From positions 1-35,248 of the forward strand of contig DGOD01000154.1 of NCBI GenBank assembly GCA_002389265.1: a stretch of DNA of 35,248 bases, given 5' to 3'. The position numbers and the translations under genes are program-made. The notes beneath the pieces are model-generated. The model was not told the origin of the DNA and did not search any database. It saw nothing but the letters and a program-made list of their open reading frames with translations. This DNA is from Gammaproteobacteria bacterium UBA4475 (GTDB lineage Bacteria; Pseudomonadota; Gammaproteobacteria; Pseudomonadales; Azotimanducaceae). Shown here piece after piece: positions 26,365 through 34,240 of this stretch (position 1 is its first letter; each line of letters begins with the position of its first letter).

Positions 26365-26393
26365 CAATTAAGTACTTTTGATCGTACTTTCAA
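26365..26393 (-). promoter_or_regulatory. Candidate lemA promoter with an internal inverted repeat
   Basis: On the minus strand TTGAAA (26393-26388) is followed after exactly 17 bases by TAATTG (26370-26365), 23 bases before the lemA start. The -35 is good and the -10 weak. The spacer holds most of an AAGTAC/GTACTT dyad (arms 26370-26375 and 26384-26389). The same bases also form two direct GTACTTT copies 12 bases apart. Such a placement suits a repressor or other regulator; which one is unknown. Confidence 0.32.
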
Positions 26394-26571
26394 AACCACA
26401 TTTGATACCGCTCTCAAACCCACAGCTAAAAACTTGCCTAAAAAAACATAATAACATTATTTCAACATCACATTGTCCATGCGCCAAAAACTACCGATCC
26501 TTTATACCGGCCCTGCACCCCCCAGTTTAACACGACAGATTCATACAGTGACAATGTCCTCCCCGCCGGAA

Positions 26572-27441
26572 TCACTCCGGTTGATTCTCCAAGCGAGACA
26601 GCCAGTAATGGCTATCAAACTCAGGGTCATCTATCAGAGCACGCCACAGCCGAATTCGATTAACGGTTTCAAGCCGACTTTCGTCCATGGGAAACCATTT
26701 CTCAGGTCGCTCGAAGAGCGTTTGAATGCGATCTTGGTGCCGGTACGCGTCAGGGTCAAAGATCGCCGCGGGTCCCACCGACAACGCTGCCAGGTCATCC
26801 GTATTCCATAATCGTACTTGTCGACAGGTTGGGTTGAGGCGAATTTTTAGCATATAACGCGATTCACCGCTTCGATTACAACCACCGCCATGCCAGATGC
26901 CATGATGCATGATGAGCAGGGTTCCAGCCGGGCAAACCACATGCTGCTGACCCGCTATGTTTTGATAGCGCGCAATGGCCATTTCGTTGATTCGCCGAAA
27001 ATGGCTACCGGGAATATAGCGGGTACCCCCCATTGAGGCCGTTACCTCATGAGGGTAATACATCAGCTGAATATCAAAGGCGGTGCTGCGAACATCAACA
27101 ATGGAATCTGCATGAGTGTCCTGCGCGCGAGCCTGGTGCGGCGGGCAATGATGCACGGCATGATGATCAAACAACGGATTCAAACCCACCAGACTCTGAA
27201 TCATCCCAGCGACCTTAGGCAGCCGAAGCAAAGCGCCAATCGGTGGACAAGTTGCATAGCACTCCGCCAAAGGTGTTCCCGGCGGATGACTGCGGACTTC
27301 GTCTCGCATGATCCGTTCGAGGAAATCCCGATTAATCTCGTCAGGTATCAGCCCATCAAATCGCAGAAAACCGCGAGCGACGAATCGGGCCATATCGCCG
27401 GTAGACAATAGATCGGTTCGCCGCACAGAATTATTTTTCAT
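26572..27441 (-). CDS. PhyH-like Fe(II)/2-oxoglutarate dioxygenase
   Basis: A 289-residue protein of the phytanoyl-CoA dioxygenase family. The iron ligands appear as His110-x-Asp112 and distal His184 (IWHGGG), with Arg195 as the probable 2-oxoglutarate anchor; GSH and PAGTLLIMHHG blocks are as expected. Members hydroxylate small molecules, amino acids or CoA esters, so the substrate is open. The ATG at 27441 overlaps the end of the preceding 99-residue gene by 11 bases, and that gene overlaps the nitrile hydratase activator. The dioxygenase is therefore part of the nitrile hydratase operon. It might make a precursor for, or modify a product of, nitrile hydration; this is inference. Confidence 0.85.
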   Translation of the reverse strand: MKNNSVRRTDLLSTGDMARFVARGFLRFDGLIPDEINRDFLERIMRDEVRSHPPGTPLAECYATCPPIGALLRLPKVAGMIQSLVGLNPLFDHHAVHHCPPHQARAQDTHADSIVDVRSTAFDIQLMYYPHEVTASMGGTRYIPGSHFRRINEMAIARYQNIAGQQHVVCPAGTLLIMHHGIWHGGGCNRSGESRYMLKIRLNPTCRQVRLWNTDDLAALSVGPAAIFDPDAYRHQDRIQTLFERPEKWFPMDESRLETVNRIRLWRALIDDPEFDSHYWLSRLENQPE

Positions 27442-27730
27442 CAAATTTGACCCACTTTTCCAACATCACTTCAAAGGGCAAATAGCTCGTCTGATATTCT
27501 GCACTTGGATAGGGCGGGTTTAACTGTGAAACCTGCAATACCCGCCACCCAGCTTGCATGGCATCTAGCCCGGTGCTGTAGGGCGCGGCGTCCTGATCGC
27601 CGGCATAGTGAGTGGTAGCACCGGTGCCGTCATACATCGCCCAGGCTACGACTTCAGAGTCAAGGGCCGACGAGCGGGTATAGAGCATGAGTATCTGCTG
27701 CCGATAGTCGGCGTGGGACTCAATGATCAT
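27431..27730 (-). CDS. Unrecognised 99-residue protein in the nitrile hydratase operon
   Basis: I do not recognise this family. The ATG at 27730 overlaps the P14K-type gene by 11 bases, and the stop overlaps the dioxygenase start by 11 bases; such chained overlaps strongly suggest a real, translationally coupled gene. A TTG at 27757 would extend it by nine residues. The product is soluble and acidic, with no signal or membrane segment. The N-terminal 48 residues look like a mixed alpha/beta unit, and the C-terminal part has GWRVLQVSQL followed by a Pro/Tyr-rich NPPYP segment and FEVMLEKWV. It may be an accessory or structural partner of the neighbouring enzymes. Confidence 0.75.
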   Translation of the reverse strand: MIIESHADYRQQILMLYTRSSALDSEVVAWAMYDGTGATTHYAGDQDAAPYSTGLDAMQAGWRVLQVSQLNPPYPSAEYQTSYLPFEVMLEKWVKFDEK

Positions 27731-28085
27731 GACCGTGGGGCCTAGCTGACAGCTCAAGCTGACGACTATCTAGTTCCGCATCGGGACATAAATTTTTCTC
27801 TGCCAACAACATCGTCAAGGTCTGCAAGAAAATATCGTAGTAAGCATAGGTGTGCGTCGAGTGGTCGTCCTCCCATTCGCGAATATTGGTTATCAGCAGG
27901 CGACGAAACTCATCCCAGTGAAAAATACCGGCCTCGCATAATACTCGCGCCATACCAAAGGCACGGCTCTGCCAAGGGAACTCGAACAGCAATTCACCAT
28001 TCACCATCGGCGGCGCGCCAGGTCCGGCCAACTCGGTCAACGCTACCCTCACCTCACTAATATCGTCAGCAGAAACATCAACCAT
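27720..28085 (-). CDS. Nitrile hydratase accessory/activator protein, P14K-like
   Basis: A 121-residue protein of the nitrile hydratase beta-like activator family, which helps load cobalt and oxidise the active-site cysteines in alpha by subunit exchange. Family blocks are FEFPWQSRAFGMA (about 50-62), FHWDEFRRLL and YYDIFLQTLTMLL. It shows similarity to the N-terminal part of beta, as expected. The C-terminus ends in HGHDH, a plausible metal-holding tail. The ATG shares one base with the stop of alpha (TAATG). Order beta-alpha-activator matches high-molecular-mass cobalt nitrile hydratases of actinobacteria more than the alpha-beta-P14K order of Pseudomonas. Confidence 0.88.
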   Translation of the reverse strand: MVDVSADDISEVRVALTELAGPGAPPMVNGELLFEFPWQSRAFGMARVLCEAGIFHWDEFRRLLITNIREWEDDHSTHTYAYYDIFLQTLTMLLAEKNLCPDAELDSRQLELSARPHGHDH

Positions 28086-28672
28086 TAGCGCACCACTCCA
28101 ATCATGGCGTCTCGGCTCACTCGCTCAGCCAACTCAGCCTCTGTCATTCCTGCGCTATCCAAAGGCTGCTCTGGCAGCACCATATAACGAACCTCGGCGC
28201 TCGAGTCCCAGACTCTGATTTGCATGCCCGATTCCAGCTCCAGGCCCATTTCATGCAATACAGTTCGGGGCTCTCGAACGATTCGCGAGCGATACGCGGG
28301 ATCCTTATACCAGGTCGGTGGCAAGCCCAATATAGCCCATGGATAACAGGAGCATAAGGTACACACCACCACGTTATGAATTTGTGCACTATTGGCAACC
28401 ACCACCAGTTTCTCAACCTGGCCACCCTCAAGATCAAACTGATCGATCGCCGCCGTGCCGTCTTCAAGCAACCACTGCCTGAATTCCGGATCAACCCAAG
28501 CGCGAGCGACGATCCTGGCGCCATTCATTGGCCCCACTCGCTCTGAGTAACGGGTTATCACTGCGTCGACAGCACTCGCCACCAACAAGCCCTTTTCAAT
28601 CAGCAGCGTCTCCAGCGCCTCCGCACGCAGCGCCTGTGGCAAATTTTCTGGATGATCATGGGATTTCGACAT
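28085..28672 (-). CDS. nthA: Nitrile hydratase alpha subunit, cobalt type
   Basis: A 195-residue catalytic subunit converting nitriles to amides. The metal-binding claw is VCTLCSCY with Cys104, Cys107 and Cys109. Thr after the first Cys and Tyr after the last mark the cobalt type; iron enzymes have Ser and Thr there. Further blocks are RIVARAWVDPEFRQWLL and LGLPPTWYKDPAYRSRIV. The two later cysteines should be oxidised to sulfinic and sulfenic acids. The start shares one base with the beta stop, so subunits are made in step. Length is close to the family norm (about 200). Low-molecular-mass versus high-molecular-mass substrate range cannot be read from sequence. Confidence 0.96.
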   Translation of the reverse strand: MSKSHDHPENLPQALRAEALETLLIEKGLLVASAVDAVITRYSERVGPMNGARIVARAWVDPEFRQWLLEDGTAAIDQFDLEGGQVEKLVVVANSAQIHNVVVCTLCSCYPWAILGLPPTWYKDPAYRSRIVREPRTVLHEMGLELESGMQIRVWDSSAEVRYMVLPEQPLDSAGMTEAELAERVSRDAMIGVVR

Positions 28673-29397
28673 TATTTTAACTCCTGAGCATCTTGCGCAT
28701 CATTTGCGGGCCAGGCGACGTGATTTAAGTAAGGCTCAAACAAATCCAGACTGACGGTCATCAGAGGATCCCCACCGGGCCAGAGCTCTACGCCATCAAA
28801 GGTCACCGTATATAGATAACAGGGGTTTTCGCCTCGACCGTGAGCATTATCGTCCGGATAGACCCAACCACCATGCACTGCGGCGATCACGCCGGCTTTG
28901 CCCCGCGCATAGGCCGGCAGGCGGGTGTGACCACCGAGCACCTCAGTGGCGGTGGCAACGCGATCGCCCACCTTGAATTTTGGCGGGTTAGCCATGCCGC
29001 GCTGGCTACCGGCCATCTGCGGAGGTGGGCCCATGGGGTCAGGTCGAGCCTTGGGGCGTGCTGCCACACGCTCGTTATGGCCAGAGGGCCTTGGCTGAGA
29101 AACTCGCGCCAGACGTTGCTCAATTTCAGCAGTGGTGATGAGTCCCGCCTCGACTAACAGCGTTTCAAGGCCGCCGAGCCAACGGCCGTAATAACCATGG
29201 ACCAGGTAGGCCACCGGATCGATTCGCTCCACCGCATGGCGAAAGCGATCAAAATTGTTCCAGGCGCCCGCCCGTGCGCCGGCATTCACCATAGCAAATA
29301 CCGTTGCCTCCCAGCGTGCATGAAAGACTGTTCCCGGCGCCTCGTAATCAACCTCACCGTGGCCGTGCTTACCACCCAGATCGTGTATACCATCCAC
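28672..29397 (-). CDS. nthB: Nitrile hydratase beta subunit
   Basis: A 241-residue beta subunit that completes the active site. It begins DGIHDLGGKHG, the standard opening of the family. I place the start at the GTG at 29397 because AGGAG lies eight bases upstream and family members begin at this residue; an in-frame GTG at 29430 would add 11 residues and remove the ribosome site from its place. The middle linker is Pro/Arg-rich. The C-terminal SH3-like barrel has FKVGDRVATATEVLGGHTRLPAYARGK and ends LDLFEPYL plus a short tail. It leads alpha with a one-base overlap. The gene for a split-barrel flavoprotein lies 52 bases upstream. Confidence 0.94.
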   Translation of the reverse strand: MDGIHDLGGKHGHGEVDYEAPGTVFHARWEATVFAMVNAGARAGAWNNFDRFRHAVERIDPVAYLVHGYYGRWLGGLETLLVEAGLITTAEIEQRLARVSQPRPSGHNERVAARPKARPDPMGPPPQMAGSQRGMANPPKFKVGDRVATATEVLGGHTRLPAYARGKAGVIAAVHGGWVYPDDNAHGRGENPCYLYTVTFDGVELWPGGDPLMTVSLDLFEPYLNHVAWPANDAQDAQELK

Positions 29398-29405
29398 GAA
29401 TTGGT

Positions 29406-29410
29406 CTCCT
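29406..29410 (-). promoter_or_regulatory. Ribosome site that decides the nitrile hydratase beta start
   Basis: AGGAG on the minus strand ends eight bases before the GTG at 29397. It lies inside the longer frame that starts at 29430, arguing for the shorter protein. Confidence 0.7.
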
Positions 29411-29449
29411 ACGCTCAAAGTGTTAGCCACTGGCCCATGCCAGAACTTA

Positions 29450-29941
29450 TCAGCTTAGCGGCGCCGCCTGCCAACGCTGTCGATCAGCCCGCCCGCCTGG
29501 GTAAGCGGTCGCTAGGACCTCACCCAACCTTAACTCAAACAGGACGAAACGCGCCGCCGGCCGAAAATTACTGGCCGCCTCTGCCTCCGCCCTAACCTGC
29601 GGATCAGTCACATGAACCGCGACCCCAGTAATTTGAAATTCACCACTGCTACCAGAATTATCACTCATTCCACAATGCAGGCAATATTTGCCGACGTTCA
29701 GCAGATCCTTGACCTTCGGCGATTCAGGGTCGGCAAAGAAAAAACATCGACCCGCACCGATGATAGGCGTCACAGGATGGGTCCGAGGCCAACCGGACTG
29801 CCGAATTGTCGCCAGATAGGCGACCCTGCCATCAAGCCTGGTTTTGCCATAGCTGGCCAGGGTCGGCACCTGCTGCTCAAGCACCCGCCAGGATTCGGTC
29901 ATTCGTTCAAGCTTAGGATCAAGCGCTGGTTCCGTGGTCAA
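29450..29941 (-). CDS. Pyridoxamine 5'-phosphate oxidase-like FMN split-barrel protein
   Basis: A 163-residue protein of the PNPOx-like split-barrel fold, usually binding FMN or F420. Typical blocks are GRVAYLATIRQSGWPRTHPVTPI (38-60), FFFADPESPKVKDLL (67-81) and GEFQITGVAVHVTD. The start is a TTG at 29941, chosen because AGGAG lies eight bases upstream; the next in-frame ATG, 13 codons later, has no such site. It is the first gene of the strand run leading into nitrile hydratase and may share its transcript. True PNPOx activity is unlikely, because members with this short pattern are mostly uncharacterised reductases or heme/flavin binders. Confidence 0.78.
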   Translation of the reverse strand: MTTEPALDPKLERMTESWRVLEQQVPTLASYGKTRLDGRVAYLATIRQSGWPRTHPVTPIIGAGRCFFFADPESPKVKDLLNVGKYCLHCGMSDNSGSSGEFQITGVAVHVTDPQVRAEAEAASNFRPAARFVLFELRLGEVLATAYPGGRADRQRWQAAPLS

Positions 29942-30085
29942 GCTTGTACTCCTGTCATATTTTCATGGTGCGTGAATGGCTCTTACACTTTACTTTAGCA
30001 CCCACTGTGGTCGCCAGCATCCCCATTTTGTACTCTAGTGTCTTTGCAGTACTATCGATGATTCCCTAGCGTGGAGAGCGCCCAG

Positions 30086-31255
30086 ATGGCACACGATTAT
30101 CCCTTGTCCGACCTTAAAGTATTGGACTTATCCCGCGTTCTGGCCGGGCCGTTCGCAGGTCGAATGCTCGCCGACTTGGGCGCCGAAGTCGTCAAGGTCG
30201 AGCCACCTGAACTGGATGTGACTCGCAACTGGGGTCATCAGGTCGGCAATATTTCAAGCTATTACCAGCAACAGAACGCCGGCAAACAGAATATCAGTAT
30301 CGACCTGCGCAAGCCGCAGGGCACTGCTTTGCTCAAGGATCTGGCGAGCCGTGCAGACATTTTGATCGAAAATTTCCGCCCCGGCGTGATGACCCGATTG
30401 GGCATCGACTGGACGAGTCTGCAAGCCATCAACCCGCGGTTGATCATGCTCTCAATCTCAGGCTTCGGCCAGACCGGTCCTGAATCGCAGCGCGCCGCCT
30501 ACGCACCGATCGTCCATGCAGAAACCGGCACCATCGACCGCCAAGCGGCGAAAAGTGGCGGAAACGCGGTGGAGATGTGTATGGCTTTCGCCGACACGAA
30601 TGCCGGCCTGCATGGACTGGTAGGTTTGTTAGCCGCCGTCCATCAGCGCCACCGCAGTGGCCACGGGCAACATATCGACATCGCCATGGTTGACGCCATG
30701 TTGGCGACTGACGATCAAACACATTATTACCTTGAACCTGCACCTATTAATAACGGGGCCAGCGAGGTCTGGGATGCCTGTGGCGGCAGAATCATCCTGG
30801 CCGGTGATTTTCGTCACGTCTGGCGCTTAATGTCGAGCATTCTCGGCGTTCAGGAGCCCGCCAACGACGACCCCTCCCTCGACACCAAAATCAACGCAAG
30901 ACGCCAGGCTGTGGCCGACTTTCTTGTCAGCTTCACCGATCGTGAGGAGCTGGTTAAGGCATTGAACAAGGCCAATATCGCCTGGGGTAATGTCACCACC
31001 ACCAGCGACTACCTTGAGCACTCCGAGGTCTTAGCCCATCGACAAAGTATCGTCGCCATTGATGACCGCCAAGGCGCCACGCGGCGAGTGTTTCAAAGCC
31101 CCTATCGGTTTTCTGCCGCTAGCAGTGGCGTGCGCGGCGGTGCGCCCCGCCAAGGTGAACATAATGGCATCGTCCTGAACCACTGGCTGGGCTACGACGC
31201 GCCGCAAGTACAGGCACTGGTTGACCAAGGCGTGCTCTTACGCGAGATACCATAG
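30086..31255 (+). CDS. Class III CoA transferase (CaiB/BaiF family)
   Basis: A 389-residue family III CoA transferase. The N-terminus LKVLDLSRVLAGPFAGRMLADLGAEVVKVEPP, the NFRPG loop (96-100) and Asp170 in the AFADTNAG block (expected catalytic Asp) all fit. The ATG at 30086 has GGAGAG eight bases upstream; a GTG at 30071 is an in-frame alternative. It is divergent from the nitrile hydratase operon across a 144-base gap and convergent with the copper chaperone gene. Substrate is unknown; the nearby malonyl-CoA-synthetase-like gene shows CoA-thioester chemistry in this region, but the two are not in one operon. Confidence 0.9.
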   Translation: MAHDYPLSDLKVLDLSRVLAGPFAGRMLADLGAEVVKVEPPELDVTRNWGHQVGNISSYYQQQNAGKQNISIDLRKPQGTALLKDLASRADILIENFRPGVMTRLGIDWTSLQAINPRLIMLSISGFGQTGPESQRAAYAPIVHAETGTIDRQAAKSGGNAVEMCMAFADTNAGLHGLVGLLAAVHQRHRSGHGQHIDIAMVDAMLATDDQTHYYLEPAPINNGASEVWDACGGRIILAGDFRHVWRLMSSILGVQEPANDDPSLDTKINARRQAVADFLVSFTDREELVKALNKANIAWGNVTTTSDYLEHSEVLAHRQSIVAIDDRQGATRRVFQSPYRFSAASSGVRGGAPRQGEHNGIVLNHWLGYDAPQVQALVDQGVLLREIP

Positions 31256-31285
31256 GCTGCCTTCCGCAAAGCGTCAGGCTCGTGC

Positions 31286-31768
31286 CTAAGGCGCGACCAG
31301 CTGCCCTGGGCTGCCTACCTTCACTTCTACGGTTAAGGCTTCACCCGATTGCAACACCAGGGTCACGTTGAAAGACGAGTCCACCACCAGCGGCTGGCTC
31401 AAACCCATCAACATCATATGCATCCCTGCCGGTGCCAGACTGACCCCTTGTCCCGCGCCGATAGTGAGCGGCATCGCCGAGCGCATTTTCAACATGCCAT
31501 CAACATTGATGGTGCTATGAATTTGGGCGGTGCGCGCCACCGCAGTTTCAACCTGAACAATGGTCTCAGCGACATTGCCTGGGTTGAACAGGTCCATATA
31601 CACTGCACCCACACGAGCACCTGCTGGCGTGGCGCGAGCCCAGGCTGAATTCACCTCCAATGGCGCCGAAAAACCGGGCACACTGAGGCTGAACAACAGA
31701 ACACCAAGCAACAGTGCACTGAGTAACAGCACACCGAGCAACTGCAAAGGGGACCAACGCTTCAACAT
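31286..31768 (-). CDS. PCuAC-family periplasmic copper chaperone
   Basis: A 160-residue exported or membrane-anchored copper(I) chaperone. The metal motif H-x10-M-x21-H-x-M is exact: His84, Met95, His117 and Met119. PCuAC proteins deliver copper to the CuA site of cytochrome c oxidase. The N-terminal helix (about 9-29) is leucine-rich and built from an imperfect 10-residue duplication (LLGVLLLS and LLGVLLFS), so it may be a retained anchor. ATG at 31768 is preferred; a GTG three codons upstream is possible. It is a single gene between convergent and divergent neighbours, with no Sco gene beside it in this window. Confidence 0.92.
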   Translation of the reverse strand: MLKRWSPLQLLGVLLLSALLLGVLLFSLSVPGFSAPLEVNSAWARATPAGARVGAVYMDLFNPGNVAETIVQVETAVARTAQIHSTINVDGMLKMRSAMPLTIGAGQGVSLAPAGMHMMLMGLSQPLVVDSSFNVTLVLQSGEALTVEVKVGSPGQLVAP

Positions 31769-32022
31769 GAGGTACACAACCTATTACGCATCTTCTGAAT
31801 AGGCGCACATTATAGCATTCGGATAACGATAATCCGCCAACCGCGCTGACAAGATCGACCCTACTAATGTGCGCATGACCGAAAAAACCCCACATTTTGA
31901 TTTAAAACACTACGCTATCTTCTAAACTGCCCATCAGTGAACATTCTGAATAATCACGTTTTCAGGTTGGGTACGCCAATCTTAAACGAGAGATTGCCAA
32001 GCAAAAATGAGGTAGACATTAC

Positions 32023-33573
32023 ATGTCCGATGCTAGCCAGGAAGGAATCAACAATCAGAACTGCTATGCCGGCTTCCATGCGCGGTTTCAAGCCGGCGGC
32101 ACTTTTATCCAGGACATTGCCGGCCAGCCAGTGCACACCTACGCGGACTTGCATCACCGCAGCGGCCAATACGCCAATCTGCTCACCGAAATGGGCCTCA
32201 AGCCCGGCAATCGAGTCATGGTCCAGGTCGAGAAATCCGCTGAGTGCCTGTTCATCTACTTTGCTTGCCTGCGCGCCCAGCTCATCTACCTGCCCTTGAA
32301 TACCGCCTATGGCCAGGAAGAACTCGCCTATTTCGTCGAGAATGCCGAACCCGCACTGATCATCTGCACGCCGAATGCTGCACCTCAGTTCAGCCAATTA
32401 CGCCGCAATGACTGCCAAGTGGCGACGCTCGACAGCCATGGCGGTGGCAGCCTGCCCAATGACTTGGCCGCTGGAGACTATGCCGCGACGTTCGATACGC
32501 CTGCGACGAAGGCAGATGACGTTGCCGTTATACTCTATACCTCGGGGACCACCGGTCAGCCCAAGGGTGCCATGATCACCCATCATAATCTGCTATCCAA
32601 CGTCGAGGCTCTGCACTTGGCCTGGGGCTGGCAACCCAGCGATGTGCTGCTCCATGCCCTGCCGATATTTCATATTCACGGGCTCTTTGTCGCCACTCAC
32701 CTCGCTGTCTTTAATGCCAGCCCGATTATTTTTCTGCCGAACTTCGATCCCGCCGAGGTCATCGAGTCGTTGCCAGCGGCGACGGTTTATATGGGCGTCC
32801 CGACCCACTATGTTCGCCTGCTGAAACATGGGGGCCTGAATCAAACTGTATGCCGCCAAATGCGCTTGTTTACCAGCGGATCTGCACCACTACTGCCGCA
32901 GACCTTTGACGCCTTCGAGGCCGCCACGGGCTATCGAATTGTGGAACGCTACGGCATGACTGAGACCGGCATGAATACCAGCAATCCGCTGCTGGGTCCG
33001 CAAAAGCCTGGCACTGTGGGTCCAGCATTGCCAGGGGTTATGACCCGCATTGTGGACCTCCAAGGCAAACCCGTCCCCCAGGATACCGCAGGCGAACTAC
33101 AGATTCGTGGCCCCAATGTCTTCAAAGGCTATTGGCGTATGCCCCTCAAGACTCAAGAGGAATTCACCAGCGACGGCTATTTCAAGACCGGCGACCTCGC
33201 CCAACTGGACGCCGATGGCTATATCGCCATCGTCGGCCGCAGCAAAGACATGATCATCAGCGGTGGCCTGAATGTTTACCCGAAAGAAATCGAAACCATC
33301 CTTGATAAACTCCCGGGGGTAGTTGAGTCTGCCGTCATCGGCTTGATGGATGACGATTTCGGGGAAGCGGTCACCGCCATCATCGTCGCCACTGAAGATA
33401 GCGAACTAGATGAAACTACAGTCATCCGCTATATGAAACAGCACCTGGCAAACTTCAAGATCGCGAAAACCGTGCATTTTGTGCCGGCGCTACCTCGCAA
33501 CACCATGGGCAAGGTCCAGAAAAAAGCGCTGCGGGAACAATTTGGACTGAAGACCGGCGCAAGTCTCAGCTAA
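32023..33573 (+). CDS. matB: Acyl-CoA synthetase, malonyl-CoA synthetase (MatB)-like
   Basis: A 516-residue ANL-superfamily ligase. The phosphate loop YTSGTTGQPKG is 172-182, the central RLFTSGSAPLLP is about 281-292 and the A5 motif YGMTETGMNTSNP is 310-322. The late PRNTMGKVQKK motif has its catalytic Lys at about 497. The RYGMTETGMNTSNP spelling and the SGSAPL segment are characteristic of malonyl/methylmalonyl-CoA synthetases, so malonate plus ATP plus CoA is the likely reaction. GAGG precedes the ATG. No malonate carrier or malonyl-CoA decarboxylase is in the window, so the context neither supports nor opposes the substrate. Confidence 0.87.
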   Translation: MSDASQEGINNQNCYAGFHARFQAGGTFIQDIAGQPVHTYADLHHRSGQYANLLTEMGLKPGNRVMVQVEKSAECLFIYFACLRAQLIYLPLNTAYGQEELAYFVENAEPALIICTPNAAPQFSQLRRNDCQVATLDSHGGGSLPNDLAAGDYAATFDTPATKADDVAVILYTSGTTGQPKGAMITHHNLLSNVEALHLAWGWQPSDVLLHALPIFHIHGLFVATHLAVFNASPIIFLPNFDPAEVIESLPAATVYMGVPTHYVRLLKHGGLNQTVCRQMRLFTSGSAPLLPQTFDAFEAATGYRIVERYGMTETGMNTSNPLLGPQKPGTVGPALPGVMTRIVDLQGKPVPQDTAGELQIRGPNVFKGYWRMPLKTQEEFTSDGYFKTGDLAQLDADGYIAIVGRSKDMIISGGLNVYPKEIETILDKLPGVVESAVIGLMDDDFGEAVTAIIVATEDSELDETTVIRYMKQHLANFKIAKTVHFVPALPRNTMGKVQKKALREQFGLKTGASLS

Positions 33574-33637
33574 GTTAGCAGCATTTTTGATCAGCGCCGT
33601 GGTAGAATTCCGCGCTTTATCGGTATCTCATTTCAAC

Positions 33638-34240
33638 ATGACTCGACTCGGCATCTTGGCCTCTCATCGCGGCAGTAACTTCCAGGCTATCATTGATGCC
33701 TGTGCAAGCCGCGAACTCAACGCGCGCCCCGTCGTCGCCATCAGCAACAACAGCGGCAGCGTGGCTCTGAGCCGAGCGCGCCAAGCTGAGATCCCGGCGT
33801 TGCATATCTCCAATATCACCCACCCGAATGCCGCCGACCAAGATCAGGCGATCCTGACCGCGCTGCGCGACCACCAGGTCGACCTGGTGATCACTGCCGG
33901 TTACATGAAGAAGCTTGGCCCCTTAACCCTCGATTATTACCGCGGCAAAATCATTAACGTTCACCCCTCTTTGCTGCCCCGCTACGGTGGCCACGGCATG
34001 TATGGTTTGCGCGTGCATCAAGCGGTCATCGACAATGGTGACCAAGAGACCGGTATCTCCGTGCACTGGGTGGAAGCCGACTATGATACCGGGCCGGTCA
34101 TAGCCCAGAAGATCATTGCCGTTGCTGCTGACGACACCGCTGAAACCCTGGCGGCGAAGGTACTCGACGAAGAGCACAGCTTGCTGGTGTCAACCTTGGC
34201 ATCCTTGATTCAAAGCCCATCCTTGGAGACAAACCCATGA
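33638..34240 (+). CDS. purN: Phosphoribosylglycinamide formyltransferase (GART)
   Basis: A 200-residue 10-formyl-THF-dependent enzyme of purine synthesis. The catalytic Asn107, His109 and Asp150 are in INVHPSLLPRYGG and ADYDTGPVI. The N-terminus MTRLGILASHRGSNFQAI fits the phosphoribosyl-binding loop. I start at the ATG at 33638, because upstream in-frame codons add 17 residues before the family's first strand. Its last bases overlap the PRPP synthetase start as ATGA, so the two are co-translated: a PRPP-making enzyme with a PRPP-derived pathway enzyme. The usual partner purM is not here. The folate product of the 14835-16361 unit would feed this enzyme metabolically. Confidence 0.93.
   Translation: MTRLGILASHRGSNFQAIIDACASRELNARPVVAISNNSGSVALSRARQAEIPALHISNITHPNAADQDQAILTALRDHQVDLVITAGYMKKLGPLTLDYYRGKIINVHPSLLPRYGGHGMYGLRVHQAVIDNGDQETGISVHWVEADYDTGPVIAQKIIAVAADDTAETLAAKVLDEEHSLLVSTLASLIQSPSLETNP

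Noticed and set aside
31954..32397. 147-codon minus-strand frame
   Set aside because: It is antisense to the start of the acyl-CoA synthetase gene; its apparent coding look is a mirror of that gene's codon bias.
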